A DNA stretch of 64,000 nt. Origin: Flagellimonas aurea (lineage in GTDB: Bacteria > Bacteroidota > Bacteroidia > Flavobacteriales > Flavobacteriaceae). The position numbers and the translations under genes are program-made. This document shows positions 1-10,464 of the stretch, in pieces; the stretch's first letter is position 1; the number at the start of each line of letters is the position of its first letter. The notes below the pieces were generated by a model. That model was not told where the DNA came from, did not search any database, and worked only from the letters and a program-made list of their open reading frames with translations. The DNA lies in contig NZ_JAFLNL010000003.1 in NCBI RefSeq assembly GCF_017313785.1, positions 461,315-525,314 of the forward strand, read 5' to 3'.

Positions 1-1056
1 GGTAAATTGAATATCATTTGGCAACAACCTTCTAATCTCTGGCATTCTCAAGTACTCGCCTAGTTCGGCGGTATCGGAAACCATGGCCCTTGCAATGGCG
101 TGGCTACCTGGATTAGCAGGAATCAGTTTGCCCAAAATAGGATTGGCCTGAGCGGTCATATCCAAAGAATCCTGTGAAACATCGGAAAGCAATGAATCGA
201 TTTCGGACTCTGGTTTTGCTTCGGTATCTTCTTTTGCTTCGGGCTTCAAAATCTCTTTAAGACGCTCATTGGCACTTACCAAAAAGTTTCCAATACTGTT
301 GTTGCTCTGTGGATAGGTTTCCCAGAACTCCAATTGTGCGGTACTGGACAGAAGTTCCTGTGCACGGGCAATATCCCTTGCTCCTGGAAGCTCAACTAAG
401 ATTCGGCCAGAATTTCCTTCCCTTTGGATGTTTGGTTGGGTTACCCCAAAACCATCTATACGCTCACGAAGTACTTCAAATGCAGAAACGATAGATTCAT
501 CAATCTTTCTTCTGATGACAGGCTTCACCTGATCATCCGTCATTTGAAAATTGATATCATCGCTAAGACCTTTGTTGGCAAAAATATCTGGTGATGCCAA
601 TTTGGTATCTCCCTTGATTTGGTCAAAAGCCTCAAAAAACAGCTCCAAGTAGGTATTATCACTACTCTTGGATGCTTCATCTGCATCGGCCAATGCTTTG
701 TTGAAAACTGGGTTCTTGGTATTGTTGGCCAAGCCTTTCAAGATATCCTTAACGGAAATCTGCAAGGTAACGTTGATACCTCCTTTAAGGTCCAATCCCT
801 TGTTCAACTCTTTCGTCTTGGCATCTTCATAGCTCGTAAAGCCCAAAACAGTGTTATCACTGATCGAGTCCAAATACGATGCCTCTAAAGCTTCACGCTT
901 TGCAACATAATCTTCCTCAGCCTCCGAAATTTGGCTAACTGCGTATGCTTCAGCGTCTCCTTCCAACTTGTTAGTGATGAAAGTATAAGACAACTGATAG
1001 ATGCTCACCAAGCCAAAAAGGATCGCGAAAAGCCTTATAAGTCCTTTATTCTGCAT
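1..1056 (-). CDS. secD: Protein translocase subunit SecD/SecDF (N-terminal part, cut by window edge)
   Basis: Only the first ~352 residues lie in the window; the gene continues past position 1. It begins at ATG (complement of 1054-1056), MQNKGLIRLFAILFGL, with one N-terminal membrane helix at about residues 7-27. The SecD signature GLDLKGGINVTLQIS follows, then the periplasmic domain with IDGFGVTQPNIQREG and ILVELPGA. SecD (fused to SecF as SecDF in most Bacteroidota) uses the proton-motive force to help pull preproteins through SecYEG at the inner membrane. The insertion between about residues 75 and 170, with many acidic residues, is usual in flavobacterial SecDF. Whether this copy is a SecDF fusion cannot be seen because the C-terminal half is outside. 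Transcription runs out of the window and is separated from mdh by a structured spacer. Confidence 0.93.
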   Translation of the reverse strand, partial: MQNKGLIRLFAILFGLVSIYQLSYTFITNKLEGDAEAYAVSQISEAEEDYVAKREALEASYLDSISDNTVLGFTSYEDAKTKELNKGLDLKGGINVTLQISVKDILKGLANNTKNPVFNKALADADEASKSSDNTYLELFFEAFDQIKGDTKLASPDIFANKGLSDDINFQMTDDQVKPVIRRKIDESIVSAFEVLRERIDGFGVTQPNIQREGNSGRILVELPGARDIARAQELLSSTAQLEFWETYPQSNNSIGNFLVSANERLKEILKPEAKEDTEAKPESEIDSLLSDVSQDSLDMTAQANPILGKLIPANPGSHAIARAMVSDTAELGEYLRMPEIRRLLPNDIQFT

Positions 1057-1175
1057 TGATTGTTAATTTTTTAGAAGTTTTCTTAAACAGCGTGCAAATA
1101 TATCATTTCCGATAACATTTGACAATAGAAATTGATGTAATTGCAATTACGGTTGATGGTTACGCTGTTAAAATA

Positions 1176-1258
1176 AAAATGTCATTCCGGACAAACCTTT
1201 AAATTTCCATCCAAATTGATGGTAAAACTCTTTGAGGTCGTGTCCGAAATGACATTTT
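1176..1258. repeat. 83-bp element with 18-bp inverted ends between mdh and secD
   Basis: The arms 1176-1193 and 1241-1258 are inverted copies agreeing at 17 of 18 positions. Between them a smaller hairpin forms (CCATC at 1208-1212 with GATGG at 1218-1222). It lies just downstream of the malate dehydrogenase stop, so it could act as a transcript end or mRNA-stabilising structure. The long arms also resemble a miniature inverted-repeat element. No flanking duplication is obvious. Confidence 0.6.
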
Positions 1259-1280
1259 AGTTGGTTATCGATGATTTGGT

Positions 1281-2207
1281 CTAGACTTCTAGAAGTCCGT
1301 TTGTTTTTTTAACGCCTTCTGCACTCTCTTGCATTTTGGCTTTTTCTGCATCGGACAATTCGATTTCAACAATTTTTTCGATACCTCCTTTACCCAAAAT
1401 AACTGGGACACCGATACAAATGTCGTTCAATCCGTACTCACCTTCCAACAAAGTTGAACATGGGAACATTTTCTTTTGGTCGCATGCAATGGCCTGTACC
1501 AATCCGGATACGGCAGCTCCTGGGGCGTACCACGCACTTGTTCCCAACAATTTGGTCAAGGTGGCGCCTCCAACTTTGGTCTCTTCCACTACCCAGTTCA
1601 TTTTATCTTCAGACAAAAATTCGGAAACCTTTACACTGTTTCTAGTGGCATGACCGATTAGTGGAACCATTCCCGTATCACTGTGTCCACCAATTACCAT
1701 ACCGTCCACATCAGAAATTGGAGCTTCCAATGCTTCCGCCAGTCTATATTTAAAACGTGCACTGTCCAAAGCACCGCCCATTCCAATAATTCTATTCTTC
1801 GGTAATCCAGTTGCTTTGTGCACCAAATAGGTCATAGTATCCATCGGGTTGCTCACTACTATTATTGTTACCTCTGGAGAATGCTCGATAAGACTTGTTG
1901 CAACGGTTTTTACGATTCCAGCGTTGATTCCGATCAGCTCCTCGCGCGTCATACCCGGTTTACGTGGAATACCAGAAGTAATCACTGCGATATCACTACC
2001 TGCAGTTTTACTGTAATCGTTGGTACTTCCAGTAATTTTGGTATCAAAACCGTTCAAAGAGGCCGTCTGCATCAAATCCATGGCCTTACCTTCTGCATAT
2101 CCTTCTTTGATATCCAATAAAACAACTTCTGCCGCAAAATTTTTCATTGCTATGTATTCTGCACAGCTTGCTCCCACTGCGCCTGCTCCAACTACGGTAA
2201 CTTTCAT
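1281..2207 (-). CDS. mdh: Malate dehydrogenase (NAD-dependent, LDH-like type)
   Basis: 308 residues, full length for the LDH-like malate dehydrogenase family, which interconverts malate and oxaloacetate with NAD in the TCA cycle. The N-terminal Rossmann motif VVGAGAVGASCAEY is at residues 4-17. The mobile loop with substrate-binding arginines is GIPRKPGMTREEL (79-91). The catalytic pair is Asp148 (GALDSARF) with His175 (VIGGHSDTGM). Arginine rather than glutamine in the loop (R82, R88) indicates malate over lactate. The start is ATG at the complement of 2205-2207. A -7-like element TATTTTTG lies 26 bp upstream. The gene stands alone. Confidence 0.96.
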   Translation of the reverse strand: MKVTVVGAGAVGASCAEYIAMKNFAAEVVLLDIKEGYAEGKAMDLMQTASLNGFDTKITGSTNDYSKTAGSDIAVITSGIPRKPGMTREELIGINAGIVKTVATSLIEHSPEVTIIVVSNPMDTMTYLVHKATGLPKNRIIGMGGALDSARFKYRLAEALEAPISDVDGMVIGGHSDTGMVPLIGHATRNSVKVSEFLSEDKMNWVVEETKVGGATLTKLLGTSAWYAPGAAVSGLVQAIACDQKKMFPCSTLLEGEYGLNDICIGVPVILGKGGIEKIVEIELSDAEKAKMQESAEGVKKTNGLLEV

Positions 2208-2232
2208 TTGTATAGATTTAAATTTTAGTCCT

Positions 2233-2240
2233 CAAAAATA
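2233..2240 (-). promoter_or_regulatory. Bacteroidota -7 element (TATTTTTG) of mdh
   Basis: An exact TAnnTTTG match on the minus strand, 26 bp before the mdh start codon. No clear -33 TTTG is seen at the right distance, so this is only partial promoter evidence. Confidence 0.45.
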
Positions 2241-2449
2241 ATGCATTTGATGCAGAAAGAAGCTGACTTTTACCAGTTTTAGCGAGCCAATTCCATCAAA
2301 TCATACCCTCTAAAAGTTATTTTGAAGCAAAGAAAAGCCGATTACAACGGTTTGTATCTAAAAAAAGAAATATTTTATAAGTTTTATGCAATAGATTCCT
2401 ACAAAGCTGCGTTCTTATAGTCCCAAATTTAACGTAACCTACTTGACCT

Positions 2450-2821
2450 ATGAAAAAGCTCTTTTCATTGTTGTCCATTGTTGGCATCATCGCCATAAGC
2501 AACTGTACTCGCGTACCAGAGAACCACGACCCTATTCTGGGCATCTGGGCAAAAACTGAATCTTCTAGTATCGAGGGCAAAAATTCCAGCACCGTTCGCG
2601 AAGAATGGATTTTCAACGATGTATACCTAGGCAGGTACCAAAGGTATTCGAACTCCAAATTGATTTTTTACACTGATTTTAAATGGTCCCAAGAAAAAGG
2701 AACCTATTCCATTATTTACGGCGATCCCGAAGTAACGGATATCACCGTAAGCTTGGAAAAAGCAAAAACACCAGAAATATTGACCTTGGATAATGGCTCG
2801 GTCTTCGCCACCAGGGAATGA
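2450..2821 (+). CDS. Small secreted lipoprotein of unknown function
   Basis: 123 residues. The start is ATG with a lipoprotein signal peptide: MKKLFSLLSIVGIIAISNC, predicted lipid-modified Cys19. The mature part is a short domain with alternating hydrophobic and polar residues (GIWAKTES, EEWIFNDVYLGRY, GTYSIIYG, VTDIT), which suggests a small beta-rich domain of the lipocalin-like kind common in flavobacterial lipoproteins. I do not recognise the exact family. The gene is alone and is followed by a strong hairpin terminator. Confidence 0.75.
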   Translation: MKKLFSLLSIVGIIAISNCTRVPENHDPILGIWAKTESSSIEGKNSSTVREEWIFNDVYLGRYQRYSNSKLIFYTDFKWSQEKGTYSIIYGDPEVTDITVSLEKAKTPEILTLDNGSVFATRE

Positions 2822-2848
2822 CGTGAAGACTACATATATGAAAATAGG

Positions 2849-2878
2849 AGGCCCCATTACGGGGCCTTCTTTATTTTT
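2849..2878 (+). terminator. Rho-independent terminator after the small lipoprotein gene
   Basis: The stem AGGCCCC (2849-2855) pairs with GGGGCCT (2861-2867), loop ATTAC, and is followed by the T-rich run TCTTTATTTTT. It starts 27 bp after the stop codon. Confidence 0.85.
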
Positions 2879-2900
2879 GGTCAGTTGATTTGGTTTCTTT

Positions 2901-3911
2901 CTACCTGAACCCGAAGTTAACACCAAAGGTGAAGGTGCTGAATTCAGCTATATTGTATTCTGCATTAAGCCTAAAAAAACCAAGCTTTAATTTGGTACCC
3001 AGCGTGGCGGCTACCCCACTTGCATTCTTTGATACCGTAAAAGGGTCTTCTACGGTCTCCGAAAAGAAAGGTCCATTTGCCTGATAGGTCCCTAGCAAGT
3101 CGATGTCCGATTTACCGGTAATGTAACCAAGCCCCCCATAAAAATTGATTACAGGAATGTTTTTTGTTGAAACGACAGCACTAAAATTCCAAGTTTTAAA
3201 GCTTGCATCAATCCGCTGATTGCTACCTTCAATTGTGGATGAATCGGTAAAGTCGTATTCACCGTTTAAATTGGTATATCCTATCACCGCTGAAATAGCA
3301 ACGGGCATCACTTTATCGGCAGGCAATATTTTGGTGAAATCGTACTGCAATCCTGCACCAAAGAGCCCAAGTTTTGCGTCGTCATCAAATTTTATTTTTG
3401 GTAAAAAGCGAGCTTTAACTTCCAATCCTTTTATCAAACCCACACTTGCCTGAATATATCCAGACGGGATAAAATTGAGATTTTCCGCAGCAAGCCCCGA
3501 TGGAAGCTCAAAGTCCTCACGGAACACACCGCTTTGGTCTTCAACAAATACCTCTACTCCCTCAATATCACCTAGAGCGGTCGATACCATTCTGGCTTGG
3601 CCAGGGTTTTGCACAAAGTCCAAGTTTTCATAATCCGCCGGGTCTAACAAAAATGCCTTTTTATCATCTTTGTTCTTAAAGCCAGTCATGTTTCCAATAA
3701 TTGAAATCTCGAATCCGCCCAAAGGTTTTGCATCTGCAGTATTGTACCATCCATTGGAAATACTGTAAATGGCCCCTTCAGAAACGGGAGACAAATAGGC
3801 ATTGGCAAATCGTTCTGCATCTGCCACACCCGAAACAAAGATATCGTTCAAATCTTGGGCCTTGCCCATGGTCACGGAGACCAACACTAGAGCTACAATT
3901 ATTCTTTTCAT
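2901..3911 (-). CDS. DUF6588 family outer-membrane protein
   Basis: 336 residues with a cleavable signal peptide (MKRIIVALVLVSVTMGKAQ). The mature protein has alternating amphipathic segments (GLQYDFTKILP, AISAVIGYTNLNGEY, NFSAVVSTKNIP, LGTKLKLGFFRLNAEYN) and ends in FGVNFGFR, an aromatic C-terminus as in outer-membrane barrels. The overall pattern matches the DUF6588 family of Bacteroidota, whose role is unknown. It stands alone, with gyrB upstream on the same strand. A barrel in the outer membrane is inferred; no binding partner can be named. Confidence 0.75.
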   Translation of the reverse strand: MKRIIVALVLVSVTMGKAQDLNDIFVSGVADAERFANAYLSPVSEGAIYSISNGWYNTADAKPLGGFEISIIGNMTGFKNKDDKKAFLLDPADYENLDFVQNPGQARMVSTALGDIEGVEVFVEDQSGVFREDFELPSGLAAENLNFIPSGYIQASVGLIKGLEVKARFLPKIKFDDDAKLGLFGAGLQYDFTKILPADKVMPVAISAVIGYTNLNGEYDFTDSSTIEGSNQRIDASFKTWNFSAVVSTKNIPVINFYGGLGYITGKSDIDLLGTYQANGPFFSETVEDPFTVSKNASGVAATLGTKLKLGFFRLNAEYNIAEFSTFTFGVNFGFR

Positions 3912-3939
3912 AATGTTGATGTTTTACCCAAAACTAAAA

Positions 3940-3970
3940 AACTCGCCCTACGAAGGCGAGTTTTTGTTGT
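3940..3970 (-). terminator. Terminator downstream of gyrB (bidirectional shape)
   Basis: The stem AACTCGCC (3940-3947) pairs with GGCGAGTT (3955-3962). T-runs lie on both sides, so it can end the gyrB transcript on the minus strand. It lies 23 bp past the gyrB stop, between gyrB and the start of the DUF6588 gene. Confidence 0.8.
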
Positions 3971-3984
3971 GAAATGCTTGTTAT

Positions 3985-5943
<1,959 letters not shown>

Positions 5944-5961
5944 TCAAAAATTCAAATCTTA

Positions 5962-5969
5962 CAAATATA
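5962..5969 (-). promoter_or_regulatory. -7 element (TATATTTG) of gyrB
   Basis: An exact TAnnTTTG match on the minus strand, 36 bp upstream of the gyrB start. No convincing -33 box is seen. Confidence 0.5.
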
Positions 5970-6086
5970 AGCAATACCCTGTGTAAATGGCCTTAAACTG
6001 CTTGTTGGACACCCTAAGTTATCAACAAAAACTGTGGAAAACGACTTGGTTTGGAGTTTATACCCACCTACTGCTACAGACAACTA

Positions 6087-6112
6087 AAAAGCCCCTTGGA
6101 TAAGGGGCTTTT
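6087..6112 (-). terminator. Terminator downstream of asnB
   Basis: The perfect stem AAAAGCCCCTT (6087-6097) pairs with AAGGGGCTTTT (6102-6112), loop GGAT. On the minus strand a T-run follows. It lies 67 bp past the asnB stop. Confidence 0.8.
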
Positions 6113-6179
6113 CGGACTAATTAAAAAATGAAACTAGTTAGATTACTGCTTCATAACGTTTGGTTGGTTTAAACGGGGG

Positions 6180-7850
6180 TTATTTCACATACGCATCGGT
6201 ATGAACCTTAGCCACGGCTCTTCCCGATGGGTCGTTCATGTTCTTGAAAGCTTCGTCCCATTCCAGGGCAATCTTGGTACTACAGGCCACTGATGGCTCT
6301 TGTGGTACGCTCAACGCTGCCGCATCCGACGGGAAATGACTTTCAAAAATTGAACGATAATAATATTCTTCTTTCGATGTAGGTGTCTGAATCGGAAACT
6401 TGAAATGGGCATTCTCCAATTGCTCGTCGGTAACCTCTTCGGCCACTACGGCTTTTAGAGTATCTATCCAACTATATCCGACACCATCCGAAAATTGTTC
6501 CTTTTGTCTCCAGACCACACTGTCCGGCAAATAATCTTCAAACGCTTTTCGCACTACCCATTTCTCCATTCGTTCGCCATTGATCATCTTATCTTTTGGA
6601 TTGATGCTCATTGCTACATCCATAAACTCCTTGTCCAAGAAGGGTACACGCCCTTCAATACCCCAAGCGGCCAATGACTTGTTTGCCCTAAGGCAATCGT
6701 ACATGTGGAGCTTATCCAGTTTTCTCACTGTTTCCTCATGAAAATCCTTTGGGCTTGGAGCTTTGTGAAAATACAGGTATCCACCAAACAATTCATCCGC
6801 CCCTTCACCTGAAAGCACCATTTTAATACCCATGGATTTAATCACCCTTGCCATTAAGTACATTGGAGTTGAAGCTCTTATAGTTGTAATATCGTAAGTT
6901 TCCAGATTATATACAACATCTTTTATCGCATCCAGCCCTTCTTGAATGGTAAATTTGATTTCGTGGTGCACTGTTCCAATATGATCGGCCACTTTTTGGG
7001 CAGCAGCCAAATCAGGCGAACCTTCCAACCCTACCGAGAAAGAGTGCAATTGCGGCCACCAAGCATCGGCAGTATCTCCGGACTCAATTCGTTTTTGGGA
7101 ATATTTTTTTGCAATCGCAGAAGTTACGGAAGAATCCAATCCTCCAGACAACAATACACCATAGGGCACATCGGACATCAATTGACGGTGCACTGCGGCT
7201 TCCAAAGCATCCTTTATTTTTTGAATACTGGTCTCGTTCTCCTTTACAGCGTCGTACTCCATCCAATCGCGCTTGTACCACCTAACAAATTCACCATCGG
7301 AACTATGCATGTAGTGTCCGGGAGGAAATAATTGAATCTTGGAACAAGTTCCTTCCAAAGCCTTTAATTCGGAGGCTACGTAAAAGGTCCCGTTTTTGTC
7401 CCAACCTATATACAATGGAATAATCCCCATATGATCACGGGCAATGAAATACTCATCCTTTTCCGAATCATAAATGGCAAAACCAAAGATTCCGTTCATC
7501 TCATCCACAAAATCAGGTCCTTTTTCCTGATACAATGCCAAAATAACCTCGCAATCGGATTTCGTTTTAAAATCATATTTTCCTTCGAACTGCTTTCTGA
7601 GTTCTTGATGATTATATATTTCGCCATTGGCGGCAAGCACCAATTTGCCATCGGCGCTCAACAACGGTTGTTTTCCTGAAGCTGGATCCACGATGGCCAA
7701 TCTCTCATGGGCCATAATAGCTTTTTCATTGGAATAAATCCCGCTCCAATCCGGACCTCTGTGCCTAACCTTCTTCGACATCTCCAACAATTGGGGCCTA
7801 AGTACTTCCGTACTTTCCTTCACATCAAATGCGCATACAATACCACACAT
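6180..7850 (-). CDS. asnB: Asparagine synthase B (glutamine-hydrolysing)
   Basis: 556 residues, full length. It makes asparagine from aspartate, ATP and glutamine. The N-terminal class-II glutaminase domain starts with the nucleophile Cys2 (MCGIVCAFD) and shows RHRGPDWSG and NGEIYN. The synthetase domain has the PP-loop SGGLDS at residues 235-240 and LSGEGADELFGGY further on. The start places Cys2 directly after the initiator Met, which decides it. Upstream is a long AT-rich spacer before a divergent gene. It is a single-gene unit with its own terminator. Confidence 0.96.
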   Translation of the reverse strand: MCGIVCAFDVKESTEVLRPQLLEMSKKVRHRGPDWSGIYSNEKAIMAHERLAIVDPASGKQPLLSADGKLVLAANGEIYNHQELRKQFEGKYDFKTKSDCEVILALYQEKGPDFVDEMNGIFGFAIYDSEKDEYFIARDHMGIIPLYIGWDKNGTFYVASELKALEGTCSKIQLFPPGHYMHSSDGEFVRWYKRDWMEYDAVKENETSIQKIKDALEAAVHRQLMSDVPYGVLLSGGLDSSVTSAIAKKYSQKRIESGDTADAWWPQLHSFSVGLEGSPDLAAAQKVADHIGTVHHEIKFTIQEGLDAIKDVVYNLETYDITTIRASTPMYLMARVIKSMGIKMVLSGEGADELFGGYLYFHKAPSPKDFHEETVRKLDKLHMYDCLRANKSLAAWGIEGRVPFLDKEFMDVAMSINPKDKMINGERMEKWVVRKAFEDYLPDSVVWRQKEQFSDGVGYSWIDTLKAVVAEEVTDEQLENAHFKFPIQTPTSKEEYYYRSIFESHFPSDAAALSVPQEPSVACSTKIALEWDEAFKNMNDPSGRAVAKVHTDAYVK

Positions 7851-8055
7851 AAAAATAAATTTAATAACAATCTTTAAACAAAAGTGAGTTTAATTATTAA
7901 AAAACAAAACTCTTATTCCTAAAAAGATTACATATTAAAACTTAAAAATGCAAATAAATATAATTTTGCAATAAAAATTATAGTTTATCTTTTTAACCCG
8001 AGCTCCATTGTAAGGTTACTTGATTTCCCCGTCTGATTGTTTGAACAGAATTAAC

Positions 8056-8063
8056 TAGTTTTG
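8056..8063 (+). promoter_or_regulatory. -7 element (TAGTTTTG) of the DUF2911 gene
   Basis: A TAnnTTTG match 21 bp before the start codon. A TTG lies 16 bp upstream of it, shorter than the usual spacing. Confidence 0.4.
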
Positions 8064-8084
8064 AAATAAACTTAAATCACAATC

Positions 8085-8618
8085 ATGAAGAAATTAACAG
8101 TATTACTTTTAGTGCTTTGCACAGGATTGGTATTCTCAACGGATGCCGTGGCCCAAAAATTCAGTGGATTGGACAAAAGCCCTGCGGACATCGCCTATTA
8201 TCCAGCTAGTTCTAAGGAAACCGCCAAAGCAGCCCGCGTTATTTATAGCCGTCCACAATTAAAAGGACGTAGCTTGGCCGAATTGGCTCCTGTAGGTAAG
8301 GTTTGGAGAACGGGTGCCAACGAAGCCACAGAAATTACATTTTATAAGGATGCCACAGTTGGTGGAAAAACCATTAAAGCTGGTTCTTACTCTTTGTTTA
8401 CCATTCCAGGTGAAGATGAGTGGACGGTAATCTTGAACAACAATCTTCACCAATGGGGAGCCTATTCCTACGATAGTGATGCAGACGTGGTTCGTGCTAC
8501 GGCCAAGGCTTCTACCGATAGCGATGAATTGGAAGCTTTTGGTATCGCTTTTGACGATGACGGAAACTTGGTCATGGGCTGGGGAACTACAAGAGCTACC
8601 TTACCGATCACTTACTAA
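8085..8618 (+). CDS. DUF2911 family secreted protein
   Basis: 177 residues with a signal peptide (MKKLTVLLLVLCTGLVFSTDAVAQ). The mature domain carries the conserved DUF2911 pattern: DIAYYP, ARVIYSRPQLKGR, VWRTGANEATEITF, IKAGSYSLFTIPGEDEW, VILNNNLHQWGAY. The family is widespread in Bacteroidota and probably periplasmic; its function is unknown. It is a single gene with a strong terminator right after it. The start ATG directly precedes the signal peptide. Confidence 0.9.
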   Translation: MKKLTVLLLVLCTGLVFSTDAVAQKFSGLDKSPADIAYYPASSKETAKAARVIYSRPQLKGRSLAELAPVGKVWRTGANEATEITFYKDATVGGKTIKAGSYSLFTIPGEDEWTVILNNNLHQWGAYSYDSDADVVRATAKASTDSDELEAFGIAFDDDGNLVMGWGTTRATLPITY

Positions 8619-8640
8619 GAAAGTTTTTATCTTAAATATG

Positions 8641-8670
8641 AAAGCCCCGCTTCGGGGCTTTTTTATTTTT
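8641..8670 (+). terminator. Terminator after the DUF2911 gene
   Basis: The stem AAAGCCCCG (8641-8649) pairs with CGGGGCTTT (8653-8661), loop CTT, followed by TTTTTATTTTT. It starts 22 bp after the stop. Confidence 0.9.
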
Positions 8671-8685
8671 CCATAATGGAAGGAA

Positions 8686-10308
8686 TTATTTCTTCTGAAC
8701 ACCGCCCAAGAAAACATGTTCGGCCGTTACATTTGGAATTTCTTCAGAGGGAATCGTCATAATATCATCGCTCAATATCACAAAGTCGGCAAATTTACCA
8801 GGCTCGATGCTTCCTTTTTCCTCTTCCTCAAAATTGGAATATGCGGCCCAGATAGTCATACCTTTTAAGGTTTCTTCCCTGCTCAAGGCATTTTCCATTT
8901 GAAAACCGCCTTCCGGGTATTGTTCCACATCTTGACGGGCTACAGCTGCATAAAAAGTCAAGAATGGGTTTACCTGCTCTACTGGAAAGTCGGTTCCCAA
9001 GGCAACTAGACCTGCTTTATCCAATAAATCTTTATAGGCATAGGCACCTTTGACACGCTCAGCACCCAACCTATCTTCGGCCCAGTACATATCACTAGTT
9101 GCGTGGGTAGGCTGAACCGAAGGAATAATGCCATTCTCAAAATAATCGAAATCGGATTGCGATATTACTTGTGCATGCTCCACTTTCCATCTGCGGTCGG
9201 TTTTGCCCTCCAATGCATTTTCGTAAGCCCTCAACACGACAATATTTGCAGAATCCCCAATGGCATGGGTGTTCATTTGATAAGCGGTTGCCGCAATTCG
9301 CTGTGCGAGTGCTTCAATCTGGTCCACTGGGGTCACCATGGCCCCAAAATGACCGGGCTTATCGGAATATGGTGCTCTTAATGCAGCTCCTCGAGAACCC
9401 AATGCGCCATCGCCATATACTTTTACAGAACGAACATTCAACCCTTCTGTTTTGATAATTCCTTTTTCCAAAAAGTAATCCAGATTCTCGGGATAGTTGG
9501 ATACCATGGCGTACACTCGTATGGATAGTTCACCAGCTTGTTGCAGACTATCTATCAATTCGATGATGTCCCTTGGCAATCCTGCATCATTTACCGTGGT
9601 CAATCCGTAATCCAACGAAATTTTCTCGGCGTCCTTAAGTGCCTGTATTTTTTGTTCTAGACTCGCTTTTGGAATTACATTATCAATCATTCTCATTGGG
9701 CCATCTACCAATACTCCGGTAATATTGGTGTCTTCATCTAATACGATTTCACCTCCTTCAACAAATGTATACTCCGTAATTCCAGCTAAATTAAGTGCCG
9801 CTTGGTTAACCAGATAGGCATGACCATCAATACGTTCCAAAGCCACAGGGGTATCGGGGAACAATTCATCCAGTTTATCCTTGGTCGGAAACTCTTTTAC
9901 TTCCCAATCGTTCTGGTCCCATCCTCTCCCTAAAATAAAACTGGAAGGACGCTCTTGTTGAAACGCCACTACCTTTTCCACAACTTCATCAAAACTATGT
10001 GTACCTACCAAATCAACCACTTGCTGGTTCTGTCCCAATCCATAAAAATGACAATGGGCGTCTATCAGTCCTGGAACAATGGTCTTGCCCTGGGCATCAA
10101 TCTGCTCTTGGGCTTTGTATTTTTTTAAAATTTCTTCGGTATTGCCAACACCTACAAACTTTCCATCTTTTATGGCCACACTTGATGCCTTTGAAAAATC
10201 TGCATCTACTGTGTATATGTTTGCATTGGTAACGATTAGATCAGCTTCCTCCTTATTCTCGCATGAAAAAGCAAGAAGAGCAATCACAATTAAATAGAAT
10301 TTTTTCAT
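8686..10308 (-). CDS. Exported amidohydrolase (YtcJ-like, amidohydrolase family 3)
   Basis: 540 residues with a lipoprotein signal (MKKFYLIVIALLAFSC, Cys16 predicted lipidated). Family hallmarks in order: the composite beta domain (DLIVTNANIYTVD), the metal-binding GLIDAHCHFYGLG, GRGWDQNDW, DAG, VYGDGALGSRGAAL, NTHAIGDSAN and LGTDFPVEQVNPF, then the C-terminal GSIEPGKFADFVIL. YtcJ-like enzymes are Zn-dependent amide or imide hydrolases of mostly unknown substrates. The signal places this one on the periplasmic side or cell surface. It is convergent with the DUF2911 gene and alone on its strand. Confidence 0.9.
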   Translation of the reverse strand: MKKFYLIVIALLAFSCENKEEADLIVTNANIYTVDADFSKASSVAIKDGKFVGVGNTEEILKKYKAQEQIDAQGKTIVPGLIDAHCHFYGLGQNQQVVDLVGTHSFDEVVEKVVAFQQERPSSFILGRGWDQNDWEVKEFPTKDKLDELFPDTPVALERIDGHAYLVNQAALNLAGITEYTFVEGGEIVLDEDTNITGVLVDGPMRMIDNVIPKASLEQKIQALKDAEKISLDYGLTTVNDAGLPRDIIELIDSLQQAGELSIRVYAMVSNYPENLDYFLEKGIIKTEGLNVRSVKVYGDGALGSRGAALRAPYSDKPGHFGAMVTPVDQIEALAQRIAATAYQMNTHAIGDSANIVVLRAYENALEGKTDRRWKVEHAQVISQSDFDYFENGIIPSVQPTHATSDMYWAEDRLGAERVKGAYAYKDLLDKAGLVALGTDFPVEQVNPFLTFYAAVARQDVEQYPEGGFQMENALSREETLKGMTIWAAYSNFEEEEKGSIEPGKFADFVILSDDIMTIPSEEIPNVTAEHVFLGGVQKK

Positions 10309-10464
10309 TTCTGTCGATTTCCATCAAAAATAGAAAAAGCAGGAATAAGGAAATCGTGATTACCTGAATAAAGTAATCTGGGGATTTCTTAAAGTTTAAA
10401 TTTTAAGAATTTCAATTCATTATTATTACTACTTTTCGAAACATTTTTGATAGCTAATTTACCT

